Counted from the stretch's first letter, positions 1 to 8,119 are shown. The stretch: DNA of 64,000 nucleotides from Ignavibacteriota bacterium (GCA_002698995.1 PAAX01000026.1:310001-374000), one strand, 5' to 3'. Numbers and translations are program-made. The notes: a model not told the origin generated them from the letters alone.

Positions 1-1
1 T

Positions 2-1294
2 GTTCAGAATACAAAACTTTGCACACTTAAATTGAGCAGAAGGTTATATCCCGATTTACCAAGTAAATCTTTAGGTAATTTAGTAAAGAAATTTAGAATT
101 AGACACAGAGATGTGCACCGAGGATTAGGAGATGCAACTGTTACTGCAAAACTATTTCTAAAGATAGTTAAGGATTTAGAGAGAGAAAAAAGTATTTCAA
201 AATTATCACAAGTATTGGCATTCCAAAACCTTCCTTCTCAAAAGACTTCAGTTAAATTAATAAAGAAAAAAATTGCTTTTGAATATTCAAATCTTCCAGA
301 TCATCCCGGAGTTTATTTTTTCAAGGATAAATCTGAACAAATAATTTATATAGGTAAGGGAAAATCATTAAAGAAAAGAGTTGCAAATTATTTTACAACT
401 TATGCAGAGAGTAAAGCAAAAAAAATATCAAGAGAAGCGTATAATTTAGGTTATCAAAAAACAAATTCTGAGCTGACCGCATTATTAGCAGAAACAGATT
501 TTATCAAAATTCATGATCCTAAATTCAACAGATTCTTAAAAAAGTATCCACAGCAATTTTTTGTTAAGGTTAATCTGGATAAAGAATATCCGATGCTGAA
601 GCTCTCTACCACATTTGATTTTGACGGGAACGATTATTTTGGACCTTATTCAAATAGAGATATTGTTAAAACTATTATCAGTATTGTAGATAAAACTTTT
701 GAATTAAGAGAATGCACCGAGAGAGAATTTTCAAAAAAGAAAGGATGTTACTTAAAAGATATTAACAGATGCTCCGCTCCCTGCATTAATAATGATAAAG
801 ATTTATATCAAGAAGAACTTAATAGAGTTTATAATTTTCTTGAAGGAGATAATCAAGTTGCTGTAAACAGACTTTTGGAAAGGATGAAATTATATGCTGA
901 GAATCAAAAATATGAACAGGCCGGAGAAACAAGAGATACAGTTAATATGCTGTTAAATCAGCTTACAAGAACAACTATACTTTCAGAACCAATTAATAAA
1001 TGCAATGTTTTGATAGAAATTAATGAAGGTTACGGTAAAGATTATATTTTAATGAATGAAGGAAAGATGTTTATTAAAGATCACATTGCTGATAAAAAAG
1101 ATCACTTAATTCCAGCTTTAGAGGATTACTTTTACGGTACAATTTCAATAAATGATTTTCCCGAAGAAAGACATTTAGAACATTTCAAGATTTCTTTGAG
1201 CTGGCTGGTTAGAAATAAAAACAATGCCAGATTTTTTTATTTAAAGAATTACAACTCAATTGAAGAACTTTTTACTGAAGTAAATATAAGTTGA
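2..1294 (+). CDS. DnaQ-like exonuclease / GIY-YIG nuclease fusion, 5'-truncated by window edge
   Basis: The frame is open to the left edge (the codons before base 32 read VQNTKLCTLK), so the TTG at 32 is not the real start. The first ~60 residues are the end of a DEDDh 3'-5' exonuclease domain: LSRRLYP, then HRGLGDA carrying the ExoIII-type H-x4-D pair. A GIY-YIG domain follows (GVYFFK ... IYIGKGKSLKKRV), then a UvrC-like part with a Cys cluster (KGCYLKDINRCSAPC) and a UVR-like helix (AGETRDTVNML). Fusions of this kind, related to Cho and the DNA polymerase III epsilon subunit, are known in bacteria and are thought to act in excision repair. The visible part is the last 431 codons. The domain calls are firm; the repair role is inferred from the family. 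Confidence 0.88.
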   Translation, partial: VQNTKLCTLKLSRRLYPDLPSKSLGNLVKKFRIRHRDVHRGLGDATVTAKLFLKIVKDLEREKSISKLSQVLAFQNLPSQKTSVKLIKKKIAFEYSNLPDHPGVYFFKDKSEQIIYIGKGKSLKKRVANYFTTYAESKAKKISREAYNLGYQKTNSELTALLAETDFIKIHDPKFNRFLKKYPQQFFVKVNLDKEYPMLKLSTTFDFDGNDYFGPYSNRDIVKTIISIVDKTFELRECTEREFSKKKGCYLKDINRCSAPCINNDKDLYQEELNRVYNFLEGDNQVAVNRLLERMKLYAENQKYEQAGETRDTVNMLLNQLTRTTILSEPINKCNVLIEINEGYGKDYILMNEGKMFIKDHIADKKDHLIPALEDYFYGTISINDFPEERHLEHFKISLSWLVRNKNNARFFYLKNYNSIEELFTEVNIS

Positions 1295-1399
1295 TGTAGA
1301 GACACCACATATTTCCTATCTACCTTTCAAAATTTTTTCTATCCGAAAAAATGTCTATTCCATTTTACGTTATGAAATAATTCTTGACATGATAGAAAC

Positions 1400-2053
1400 T
1401 CAATAGTTAAATCCAATTCCAATTTTTATGAATGGATTTACATCATTTCCAAACAATTTAATTAAATTGTTTACTCCCCCTTCAGTTTGTATGTAAATAT
1501 CATTTTTGATTTCAAATCTGATTCCCATTATAATATCGTTTAAAAAATTTCCTCGCATTGGGAATGTATAACCAAGACCTAAATTTGTACCTAAATAAAT
1601 ATTTCTCCTTAAGAAGTAAATAAGTCCAATTTTGTATTACACCTGAAAGGAATTGATTCCAAACTCATTCACTAAACCAAAGTCTGCTTCTTCTTTTGTA
1701 TGACTAAACGAGGTAAAATACTGATAATTAAGATTAACAAAATATTTATACTTTTTATAAGGGAAATAAGAGAGACTATAATCTACAGAACTATTATAAC
1801 CTACATAAAGATTAATTTTTGAATTAGAATAATAATGCACACTATCCTTCGTAAAATTCAAATCAGCATTATTTGCATGGAAATAATTATCGATGTAACG
1901 GATTCCGAGTCCAAGAAATAGTTTACAGCTGCTGTTGTCCGAAACTCTAAAATTTGAATTTGTTCGAGACAATTTTCGATCTTCAGCAAAGTTTTTTTGA
2001 AATAATGCTATAAATAGTAAAAACGAAAAGATAATTAATAGTTGTTTTTTCAT
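1400..2053 (-). pseudogene. Secreted/outer-membrane family protein interrupted by an in-frame TAA
   Basis: The ATG at 2053 is preferred over an upstream Met because AAGGGACAA sits just before it and a signal peptide follows (MKKQLLIIFSFLLFIALFQ). The reading frame stops at TAA 1639-1637 after 138 codons but continues in the same frame for 78 more residues to TGA 1402-1400. That tail looks like a beta-barrel end (YKIGLIYFLRR ... FIKIGIGFNY). One CAA-to-TAA change would explain the break. The N-terminus is nearly the same as that of the gene at 2719-3255 (FQKNFAED, FLGLGI-YID), so they are paralogues. Function is unknown; an outer-membrane barrel is inferred from the signal peptide and the aromatic C-terminus. 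Confidence 0.72.
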
Positions 2054-2178
2054 TTGTCCCTTATCATTTATATTGAAGTAACGAACCATTTTCATAACTT
2101 CAACGATTCCTCTAATTCATTCACAAAATGGTTTATGACAGCCATAGAATTTTGATTGAGAATGAATTCATAATACTA

Positions 2179-2710
2179 TTAATTAAATGCCCAGCCAGCA
2201 CTAAGTCCACCATAAAAAATAGATTTGCTGTTAGATAAATTATAAAATTGGGTAAATGACAATCTAAATAAAAATCCGCCGTTTTGGTTTATATCATTTT
2301 AATCCTAAAGTGAAAGAAATTAGGGTACCCTCTTCACCAATAAGATCATTTGACATCATATTTGAAACAGACAACAAACCTATTCCTAATTCAAGCTTAG
2401 GTTTTTCAAAAAAGTAGTAATTCAGCATTATGGGAAAAGTTAGTCCGGAATAACCCGCAGTTCCAGCACCAATTCTAATTCCTACCTTTTCATTAAGAAG
2501 ATGTTCATAATTTATTGATAGAAGAACTCCATTTCCTCCAACTTCAGCGAATATAAAATTTTTGCCCATCTTGGAACTAGGTAAATTTAATGTGTCAGTA
2601 TCTTTAAATGAATTGATTTCTATTATTGGAGAATTACTCAATTGCAATTTTTCAGCATAGATTGTTGTTAAGAGTGTAGTATAGACTAGTAGATAAAATA
2701 TTTTTTTCAT
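2179..2710 (-). pseudogene. Secreted/outer-membrane family protein, frameshifted near its C-terminus
   Basis: It starts at ATG 2710 behind a good ribosome site (AGAGGAACAA) with a signal peptide (MKKIFYLLVYTTLLTTIYA). The first frame ends with TGA 2296-2294 after FTLGLK. Shifting by one base at the preceding run of four A's opens a 37-residue tail that runs NDINQNGGFLFRLSF ... GGLSAGWAFN and stops at TAA 2181-2179. The tail has the alternating pattern and aromatic residues expected of the last strands of a small barrel. An indel in the A-run is the simplest cause. The gene follows the paralogue at 2719-3255 with only a few bases between, so the two were probably co-transcribed. No function is recognised. 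Confidence 0.66.
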
Positions 2711-2718
2711 TTGTTCCT

Positions 2719-3255
2719 CTAGATATTTAAATAAATGCCAATCTTAAGTGATGGTGCAACCCATGTCTTGTAGGTTGTGGAATTTGTTAAAACAGCAAGC
2801 CCAAGGGAATAATAGAGTGTTATTAGCCTCGTATTAATTCCCTCTTTAGAAGCTGTTTATTCAAATGCGGTGGTTTTATCTCCACTGCTGTTAGAATAGC
2901 CAAGTTCCATATTTACAGAGTTTAGGCCAAGAAATCCCAAACCAGATTTAATATGTTTTGTTACACGGATACCAACTATTGGATATAAACTTGGAAAAAG
3001 TCCCGACTTATTTTCAGGAGCATACATATTTGCTGTTAATGAAGCGCTATAGTTGTCATTTATTTGATAACCCAATCTCGCGTTCAAAACATCGATGTAA
3101 CCTATTCCGAGTCCAAGAAATACTGTACGGCTGCTGCTATCCGGAATACTATAATTTGAATTTGTTTGAGATGATTTTTGATCTTCAGCAAAGTTTTTTT
3201 GAAATAATGCTACTAAAAGTAAAAGCGAGAAGATAATTAATTGTTGTTTTTTCAT
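2719..3255 (-). pseudogene. Secreted/outer-membrane family protein interrupted by an in-frame TAA
   Basis: ATG 3255 follows AGGGAACTA and opens a signal peptide (MKKQQLIIFSLLLLVALFQ). Translation stops at TAA 2859-2857 after 132 residues. The same frame continues for 45 residues (TASKEGINTRLITLYYSLG ... LKIGIYLNI) to TAG 2721-2719, right at the ribosome site of the next gene. CAA to TAA would again explain the stop. It shares its leader and first mature segment with the gene at 1400-2053 (FQKNFAED, FLGLGIGYID) but differs afterwards. It is a small envelope protein of unknown function. Readthrough or a sequence error cannot be excluded from this window alone. Confidence 0.7.
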
Positions 3256-3762
3256 TAGTTCCCTATCTTTTTGCCTAAGTCATTAATTATATAAGTCATT
3301 TTATAATTAGATTTACTAGTCCTATTTTAAAGCAAAAAAAATGTTTACTATCACAAAATTCTAAAACCGGTTATCATTAAATTTATTTTTCGTCAAACAG
3401 CATCGTTAACCTAAATCATAATTTCAATTGAATGTGAATTATCAATTAACAATTACAATATAATAAATTTTGACATATCAAAAAAAAAGATCAGAGTTCT
3501 CTTAAAAAATTGCTAATCGACTGAGTCTGCTGTTTTTAGTAGGAATCAGTATTGTGAGTTTTTCTATGAAATTAAAAAATTCGAAAGTATTATTTACTTC
3601 TTTCTCGAAATTATTCATGACAGCTCTTTAAATTATTACATTTTATTACATCTTATTACATTAATTCATATTTACTTCAAGTATATTATAATTATAAGTC
3701 TGATATTTGTTGCCAAGTTCTTATGAGAGAAATTATTAATTAATTATAATAAAGGAGAGAAG
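3256..3762. other. 507-bp intergenic region without a supported gene
   Basis: This AT-rich stretch lies between the divergent broken envelope gene (minus) and the small protein gene at 3763 (plus). No reading frame with a ribosome site is visible. It holds three spaced copies of TTATTACAT (listed separately). It probably contains divergent promoters, but no box stands out enough to mark. Confidence 0.6.
3632..3661 (+). repeat. Three TTATTACAT direct repeats, 10-bp period
   Basis: TTATTACAT occurs at 3633-3641, 3643-3651 and 3653-3661, so one motif recurs on the same face of the helix every 10 bp, about 100 bp upstream of the start at 3763. The arrangement resembles a cooperative regulator site, but in AT-rich DNA a short tandem duplication is an alternative. 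Confidence 0.5.
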
Positions 3763-3963
3763 ATGAAAGTAAAATTATTTATGAACACGGGTAAATATTT
3801 TAAGAAACCTAACCTTTCTAATGAACTAGAAAATGAAATTAATCAATGGCTTGAGGTTAATAAACAAATTGAAATTAAAGAAATAAAACAGGCATGCTGT
3901 GGTGGTAGTTTAGAACCAGCTTTAACAGTAATTTCTATTTGGTATGATGATAAGAAAAATTGA
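3763..3963 (+). CDS. Small protein, possible Cse60/DUF2758-like
   Basis: A 66-residue cytoplasmic protein starting at ATG 3763 behind a strong ribosome site (AAAGGAGAGAAG). It begins MKVKLFMNTG, has an acidic helix (LENEINQWLE), a short strand rich in Lys and Ile, a CCGG turn (residues 46-49) and ends in ISIWYDDKKN. The overall pattern (strand, helix, IKxIKQ strand, final strand with IWY) resembles small proteins annotated as Cse60-like. That is only a resemblance, and the CCGG turn is not something I know from the family. The gene stands alone and is followed by a clear terminator. The gene is well supported; the function is not known. Confidence 0.75.
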   Translation: MKVKLFMNTGKYFKKPNLSNELENEINQWLEVNKQIEIKEIKQACCGGSLEPALTVISIWYDDKKN

Positions 3964-4005
3964 TAAAAGCTTTCTTCTAAAAACTTAAAAATTAGATAAA
4001 TTTAT

Positions 4006-4042
4006 AGGCTGTCTCCATAATTTATGACAGCCTCTTTTTTTT
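4006..4042 (+). terminator. Rho-independent terminator of the small gene
   Basis: AGGCTGTC (4006-4013) pairs with GACAGCCT (4026-4033) and is followed by C and eight T's. It lies 43 bases after the stop of the gene at 3763 and just beyond the stop of the convergent minus-strand gene ending at 4049. The T-run is only on the plus side. Confidence 0.85.
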
Positions 4043-4048
4043 CATGAT

Positions 4049-5335
4049 CTAAAACGTCATAAAAATGAAAATGTAAATTATGCTTAGAGCAAGTAGAATT
4101 CCGAATCCGGTTAATGTATATTTCCTCATTTCCACTGCTCCTAAGAATGAAGAAATAAAACCTTTCACTAAAGAGTTTGCAGTTGCCGCAATTACAATTC
4201 CAACTGCGGCAGTATCTAAGGTAATATTCTGTTTTGTTAACTGGGTTAAAGAGAGAACAATAGCATCAACATCTGCAAATCCACCAAAAATACTTGATAT
4301 GTAAATTCCTTTATCACCAAAATAATGCTGTGCGGCACTTGAAATAAAAAGAATTACAGCAAATAAAATTCCAAACTTAACAGCAAACATAATTTTAAAA
4401 GGATTTTTAATTTTTACTTTTTCAACTGCTTTGGTCTTAGTTCGTTTCCATAGTATAGTACTATAAATAATTCCGCTTAAGAAAAATATCATAAACGGTA
4501 CTGATACTTTCAAAGCCAATTCCAAATTCAAAACGGCAATTATTAGAATTACTCTAGGAAACATAATTGAAGATGCCATTAAAATTCCGGCAGCATAAGA
4601 TTTCGAAAGTTGTTTATGTTCTTTACTTAATGACGTAAATGATAAAGTTACAGCAGTGCTGGAAGCAATTCCTCCTAAAAATGAAAGTAATTGGATTCCC
4701 TTTTTCGTTCCGATAATTTTAAATAATACATAACCTACAAAACTTACAGCAGCAATCAACACAACTAAATACCAGATTTTCTGCGGATTAATTACATCAA
4801 AAGGATCATAAGTTTTATTTGGCAGAAGAGGAAGAACAATTAGAGTTATCAATGCAAATTTTATTGTCGCATACATATCTTCTTGCGAAATTTTATCCGC
4901 AAAATGATGAAGCTGAGATTTGAAAGTAAGAAATATTACCATTACTAAAGCTACTATTGCAGAAAGAAGAACATAATCCAAGTATACAAGATAACCCAGA
5001 ATAAAAACCAGTATTAAACTGATTTCACTAGTGCCGCCAATATCAATTCTTTTAGCTCCAAAATAATATGAAGTAACTACTAACAATCCATACACAATAA
5101 AAATTGCAATAAAAGCACCGTCAGAAGTTTTATTAGAAATTAATCCGCTTAAAAAACCAAGAATTGCAATCATAGGATAAGTTCTAATACCGGCAAAAAT
5201 TTGAACAGCATCTTTAAGATTTCTTTCACGCTCAACCCCAATTAATAATCCAATAAGTACAGTAATTAATAATCTTAAGAATAGATCTTCAGTAGGATTT
5301 GAAGAAAAGACATGTGTAAATAGTGAATCCTTCAT
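4049..5335 (-). CDS. MgtC/SapB family membrane protein with DUF4010-type C-terminus
   Basis: About ten hydrophobic segments. The N-terminal part carries the MgtC hallmark LLIGVERERN and a GIRTYP motif; the C-terminal two thirds match the DUF4010 kind of extension (GGIASSTAVTLSF, GFADVDAIVLSL). Proteins of this type sit in the inner membrane; MgtC members are linked to magnesium or acid stress, while the longer DUF4010 forms have no proven substrate. The ATG at 5335 is preferred (MKDSLFTHVF) because a GGGAC element lies upstream; an in-frame TTG at 5365 is a weaker alternative. The start is directly preceded by the hairpin at 5341-5374, whose 3' arm includes that GGGAC. Confidence 0.85.
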   Translation of the reverse strand: MKDSLFTHVFSSNPTEDLFLRLLITVLIGLLIGVERERNLKDAVQIFAGIRTYPMIAILGFLSGLISNKTSDGAFIAIFIVYGLLVVTSYYFGAKRIDIGGTSEISLILVFILGYLVYLDYVLLSAIVALVMVIFLTFKSQLHHFADKISQEDMYATIKFALITLIVLPLLPNKTYDPFDVINPQKIWYLVVLIAAVSFVGYVLFKIIGTKKGIQLLSFLGGIASSTAVTLSFTSLSKEHKQLSKSYAAGILMASSIMFPRVILIIAVLNLELALKVSVPFMIFFLSGIIYSTILWKRTKTKAVEKVKIKNPFKIMFAVKFGILFAVILFISSAAQHYFGDKGIYISSIFGGFADVDAIVLSLTQLTKQNITLDTAAVGIVIAATANSLVKGFISSFLGAVEMRKYTLTGFGILLALSIIYIFIFMTF

Positions 5336-5340
5336 AATAT

Positions 5341-5374
5341 AAGTCCCGGAAAATAAATTTATCAACCGGGACTT
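5341..5374 (-). terminator. Hairpin after the duplicated htpG 3' end (probable relic terminator)
   Basis: AAGTCCCGG (5341-5349) is perfectly complementary to CCGGGACTT (5366-5374), with a 16-nt loop. On the minus strand it follows the stop codon of the htpG fragment, as the GGGGAAG/CTTCCCC hairpin follows intact htpG. It also lies 5 bases upstream of the MgtC-like ATG and could mask that gene's GGGAC ribosome site. There is no T-run, so the terminator role is tentative. Confidence 0.5.
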
Positions 5375-5403
5375 AATTTAAAAGAAAATAGCTTATTTGC
5401 AAC

Positions 5404-5478
5404 TTATATCTTTTTTACAGATGTGTACCAATCGCTTGATTGATTTAGAAGTTTGTTTATTCTTGTAATTAGATCATT
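5404..5478 (-). pseudogene. Fragment: duplicated 3' end of htpG
   Basis: Bases 5404-5463 match the 3' end of htpG at 6206-6265 at 58 of 60 positions. In the minus frame they encode RINKLLNQSSDWYTSVKKI and a stop, identical to the HtpG C-terminus. For a few codons further upstream the fragment reads NDLIT where HtpG has HELVG, so it looks like the end of a slightly different htpG allele, then homology fades. It is a remnant, not a gene. It forms the outer flank of the BrnT/BrnA insertion. Confidence 0.85.
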
Positions 5479-5586
5479 TCTACTTTTGCGTTATTTCACA
5501 TAACATCGTTTTACTATTTTTGTCACAAAAAGATTGGTAATAACTTTTTAATTAACATTGCATATTTATTCGAAATAAAATATATT

Positions 5587-5603
5587 TTATCATTATATGA
5601 TAA
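5587..5603. promoter_or_regulatory. Perfect palindrome, candidate BrnA operator
   Basis: TTATCATTATATGATAA is a 7-3-7 perfect inverted repeat ending 13 bases before the brnT start codon. BrnA-type antitoxins are ribbon-helix-helix proteins that repress their own operon, so a palindrome here fits autoregulation. The position and symmetry are seen directly; the binding is inferred. Confidence 0.5.
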
Positions 5604-5616
5604 TTATTATAGCTAC

Positions 5617-5907
5617 ATGGAAAGAATTCATTTTGAGTGGGATCCATTAAAGAATAAGCAGAATATAAAAAAGCATAAGGTTTCTTTTGAGGAAGCTAAA
5701 TCAGTCTTTTTTGATGATAATGCAAGAGTTATTCCGGATATGGAACATTCAAAAACTGAAGAGAGATTTATAATTTTAGGTTTATCTTTTAAACTAAATT
5801 TACTTGTGGTTGTTCATACTTATAGAGCCAATGATGAATTAATACGAATTATTTCCGCTAGGAAAGCTGTTAAAAACGAGATAAAATATTACAACGAGGT
5901 AAAATAA
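5617..5907 (+). CDS. brnT: BrnT family toxin
   Basis: A 96-residue protein with the BrnT signature: FEWDPLKNKQNIKKHKVSFEEA at the start (residues ~5-26), a central strand pair (ERFIILGLSF, LLVVVHTYR) and the C-terminal IRIISARKA element. BrnT is a RelE-like ribonuclease toxin that blocks translation and is neutralised by BrnA. It is the first gene of a two-gene operon and its stop abuts the brnA start. No strong ribosome site is visible before ATG 5617. The palindrome at 5587-5603 is a likely operator. The pair sits between htpG and a duplicated htpG end, which points to acquisition by insertion. Confidence 0.93.
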   Translation: MERIHFEWDPLKNKQNIKKHKVSFEEAKSVFFDDNARVIPDMEHSKTEERFIILGLSFKLNLLVVVHTYRANDELIRIISARKAVKNEIKYYNEVK

Positions 5908-6117
5908 ATGAAAAAAGAATATAATTTTAGCGGTTCAGTTAAAAATCCATATTCAAAGAAATTAAAAAAACAGATTTCGATTAGAATAGAAGATGATACT
6001 GTTGAGTATTTCAAAAAGTTAGCTTCAGAAATTGGAATTCCCTATCAGAATTTGATGAATATGTATTTGACAGAATGTGCTGAACAAAATAAAAGACCTG
6101 TAGTTAGCTGGAAATGA
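5908..6117 (+). CDS. brnA: BrnA family antitoxin
   Basis: A 69-residue protein starting immediately after the brnT stop (TAAATG), so probably translationally coupled. It has a basic N-terminus, a ribbon-helix-helix core (KKQISIRIEDDTVEYFKKLA, then GIPYQNLMNMYLTECAE) and the short RPVVSW-type tail typical of BrnA. It should bind and neutralise BrnT and repress the operon. The gene is intact, with all core elements present, so the module is likely functional. Confidence 0.92.
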   Translation: MKKEYNFSGSVKNPYSKKLKKQISIRIEDDTVEYFKKLASEIGIPYQNLMNMYLTECAEQNKRPVVSWK

Positions 6118-6157
6118 TTTTCTTTTTCGGAAGTTGATTCGATATGATTAAATCAAG

Positions 6158-6189
6158 TCGGGGAAGACCAAAACACCGGACTTCCCCAC
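6158..6189 (-). terminator. Hairpin between brnA and htpG
   Basis: GGGGAAG (6160-6166) pairs with CTTCCCC (6181-6187) around a 14-nt loop, between the convergent ends of brnA and htpG. The following T content is modest on both strands, so it may serve either gene. The similar CCGG-containing hairpin after the htpG fragment suggests the two were once the same terminator. Confidence 0.55.
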
Positions 6190-6205
6190 TTTAATTCTTT
6201 AATTA

Positions 6206-6265
6206 TTATATCTTCTTTACAGATGTGTACCAATCGCTTGATTGATTAAGAAGTTTGTTTATTCT
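6206..6265. repeat. Right copy of 60-bp direct repeat (htpG 3' end)
   Basis: This copy lies inside intact htpG; its partner is at 5404-5463. The two differ only at two bases. The ~740 bp between the copies hold brnT and brnA and nothing else. This is the geometry left when a cassette enters the 3' end of a gene and restores it, but no integrase is present. Confidence 0.85.
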
Positions 6266-8119
6266 ACCAACCAATTCGTGAGGATCTTGCAAATAACCTT
6301 CTAACAATAAAGCTGATTCATATAATTGTTTAACAACATCAGTTATGTAATTATCATTTGAATCTGCTTTAAATATTTTTAAAAGGTTTCTCATCAAAGG
6401 ATGATTTTTATTTACTTCCATTATTTTTTCTGGTATTGATTGATCTTTATTCATAATCTGCATAATCTTCTGCATTGAGCCGGACATTGAATTATCGGGA
6501 TTTACAAGAACTGCCGGACTATCTTTCAATCTTTTTGATTCACGAACTTCCTTAACTTTTTCACCAAGAATCTCTTTCATTTTAGACATCAAACTGTCAA
6601 AATGTTTTTCATCATCTTTGGTTAATTTTTCTGATTCGTCTTTCTTTTCAACAACATCATCCATTTTTTCAATTTTTGATAAGTCAGCTTGATCGACAGA
6701 TTTAATATCAAAATCTTTGTATTTATTTAATGAACTGATAGCAATTTCATCAATCGGATCATAAAGATAGAATACTTCAATTCCTTTTGATTTGAAAATC
6801 TCCAAATGCGGATCGGAATTTATTGCTTGTCTGCTGTTGCCTAGTACATAATAAATTTCTTTTTGTTTATCTTTTTTACGGTCGACATATTCTTGTAAAG
6901 AAACTAATTCTTTTTCATCATTACAAGTTGATGAATTAAATCTGAGCAGATCAGCCCACTTTTCTTGATTTGTAAAATCCATATAACCGAGTTTGAATAT
7001 CTTGCCATGTTCTTTCCAGAACTCGGCATATTTTTCTTTCTCATTCTTTGCCATATCAGCTAAAAAGCTGAGTACTTGAGATGTAACGCTTGAAGAAATT
7101 TTATTGAATATCACATTTTCTTGTAGTGTTTCTCTTGAAATATTTAGTGGAAGATCTTCAGAATCCACAACACCTTTAACAAAGCTCAAGTATTCAGGTA
7201 ATAAATCTTTATTTTGATGCTGAATTAAAACTCTTCTAACGTATAGATCGAGCCCGTAATTTTCTCTGTTATAGCCGAAGAAATCATTATACTTTTTAGG
7301 AATAAAAAGAAGTGCGTTAAACTGAATTGGTGCATCAACAGATTTATGAATAACAGAAAGAGGTTCATCATTATCATAAGTTAAAAATTTATAAAATTCG
7401 TTGTACTGTTCTGGTTTTACATTCGATTTAGGTTCACGCCATAAAGCAGCAACATTATTTACTTTTTCCTTTTCAACAAAAATCGGGAACTGAATAAAGT
7501 TGGAATGTTTTTTAACAATAGATTCTAAGCGATATTTTTCAGCAAATTCTTTTTCATCTTCCTTAAGATGAATTAAAATTTCCGTTCCTCTTTTTACTTT
7601 ATCATCTTCAATTTCTTGAATTTCGTAGCTTCCTAATCCGTCTGAAATCCATTTGTAAGTTTTTTCATCTTTCTTGAATGAACGAGTAGTTATCTCAACC
7701 TTTTCGGCAACCATAAATACCGAATAAAATCCTACACCAAATTTTCCAATAAGATTTGATGTGTCCCCTTTTGCCTGAGATATCTGCTTAATAAATTCTG
7801 AAGTACCTGATTTTGCAATGGTACCAATGTTTGTTATGATTTCTTCTTTAGTCATACCAATACCGGTATCGGCAATGGTAATCTGTTTTTTCTTTTCGTT
7901 AAATCCAATTCTAATTTCCAGCGGAAGGTCTTTGTCTAAAATTTCAGTGCCCCGCGTGGACTCAAATCTAACTTTATCTAAAGCATCAGAGGCATTTGAA
8001 ACTAACTCTCTTAAAAATATCTCTTTATTTGTATATAATGAATGGACCAAAATATCGAGAAGCTGTTTTATTTCAGCTTTAAACTCGAAGGTGCTGGCAT
8101 TTTTTACATCAGAACTCAT
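6206..8119 (-). CDS. htpG: Molecular chaperone HtpG (Hsp90)
   Basis: A full-length 637-residue Hsp90. It opens with the ATP-binding GHKL domain (FLRELVSNASDALDK, DTGIGMTKEE, GKFGVGFYSVFMV), followed by the middle domain with the catalytic Arg region (PLNISRETLQ) and a C-terminal dimerisation domain. It assists folding of cytoplasmic client proteins under stress. ATG 8119 follows a perfect AAGGAGGA ribosome site. It is a single gene with its own downstream hairpin. The last 60 bp are duplicated at 5404-5463. Confidence 0.98.
   Translation of the reverse strand: MSSDVKNASTFEFKAEIKQLLDILVHSLYTNKEIFLRELVSNASDALDKVRFESTRGTEILDKDLPLEIRIGFNEKKKQITIADTGIGMTKEEIITNIGTIAKSGTSEFIKQISQAKGDTSNLIGKFGVGFYSVFMVAEKVEITTRSFKKDEKTYKWISDGLGSYEIQEIEDDKVKRGTEILIHLKEDEKEFAEKYRLESIVKKHSNFIQFPIFVEKEKVNNVAALWREPKSNVKPEQYNEFYKFLTYDNDEPLSVIHKSVDAPIQFNALLFIPKKYNDFFGYNRENYGLDLYVRRVLIQHQNKDLLPEYLSFVKGVVDSEDLPLNISRETLQENVIFNKISSSVTSQVLSFLADMAKNEKEKYAEFWKEHGKIFKLGYMDFTNQEKWADLLRFNSSTCNDEKELVSLQEYVDRKKDKQKEIYYVLGNSRQAINSDPHLEIFKSKGIEVFYLYDPIDEIAISSLNKYKDFDIKSVDQADLSKIEKMDDVVEKKDESEKLTKDDEKHFDSLMSKMKEILGEKVKEVRESKRLKDSPAVLVNPDNSMSGSMQKIMQIMNKDQSIPEKIMEVNKNHPLMRNLLKIFKADSNDNYITDVVKQLYESALLLEGYLQDPHELVGRINKLLNQSSDWYTSVKKI

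Noticed and set aside
1637-2859. TAA read as glutamine (alternative genetic code)
   Set aside because: Dozens of other genes in the window end at TAA exactly where their families end, so the code is standard.
2958-3236. 92-codon plus-strand frame inside the third broken envelope gene
   Set aside because: It is opposite a coding segment with a signal peptide and ribosome site and shows no independent features.
3632-3661. Possible CRISPR array
   Set aside because: The repeats are 9 bases with one-base gaps; no spacers and no cas genes in the window.
5341-5374. Magnesium riboswitch before the MgtC-like gene
   Set aside because: Only one simple hairpin is present and it is better explained as the terminator behind the htpG fragment.
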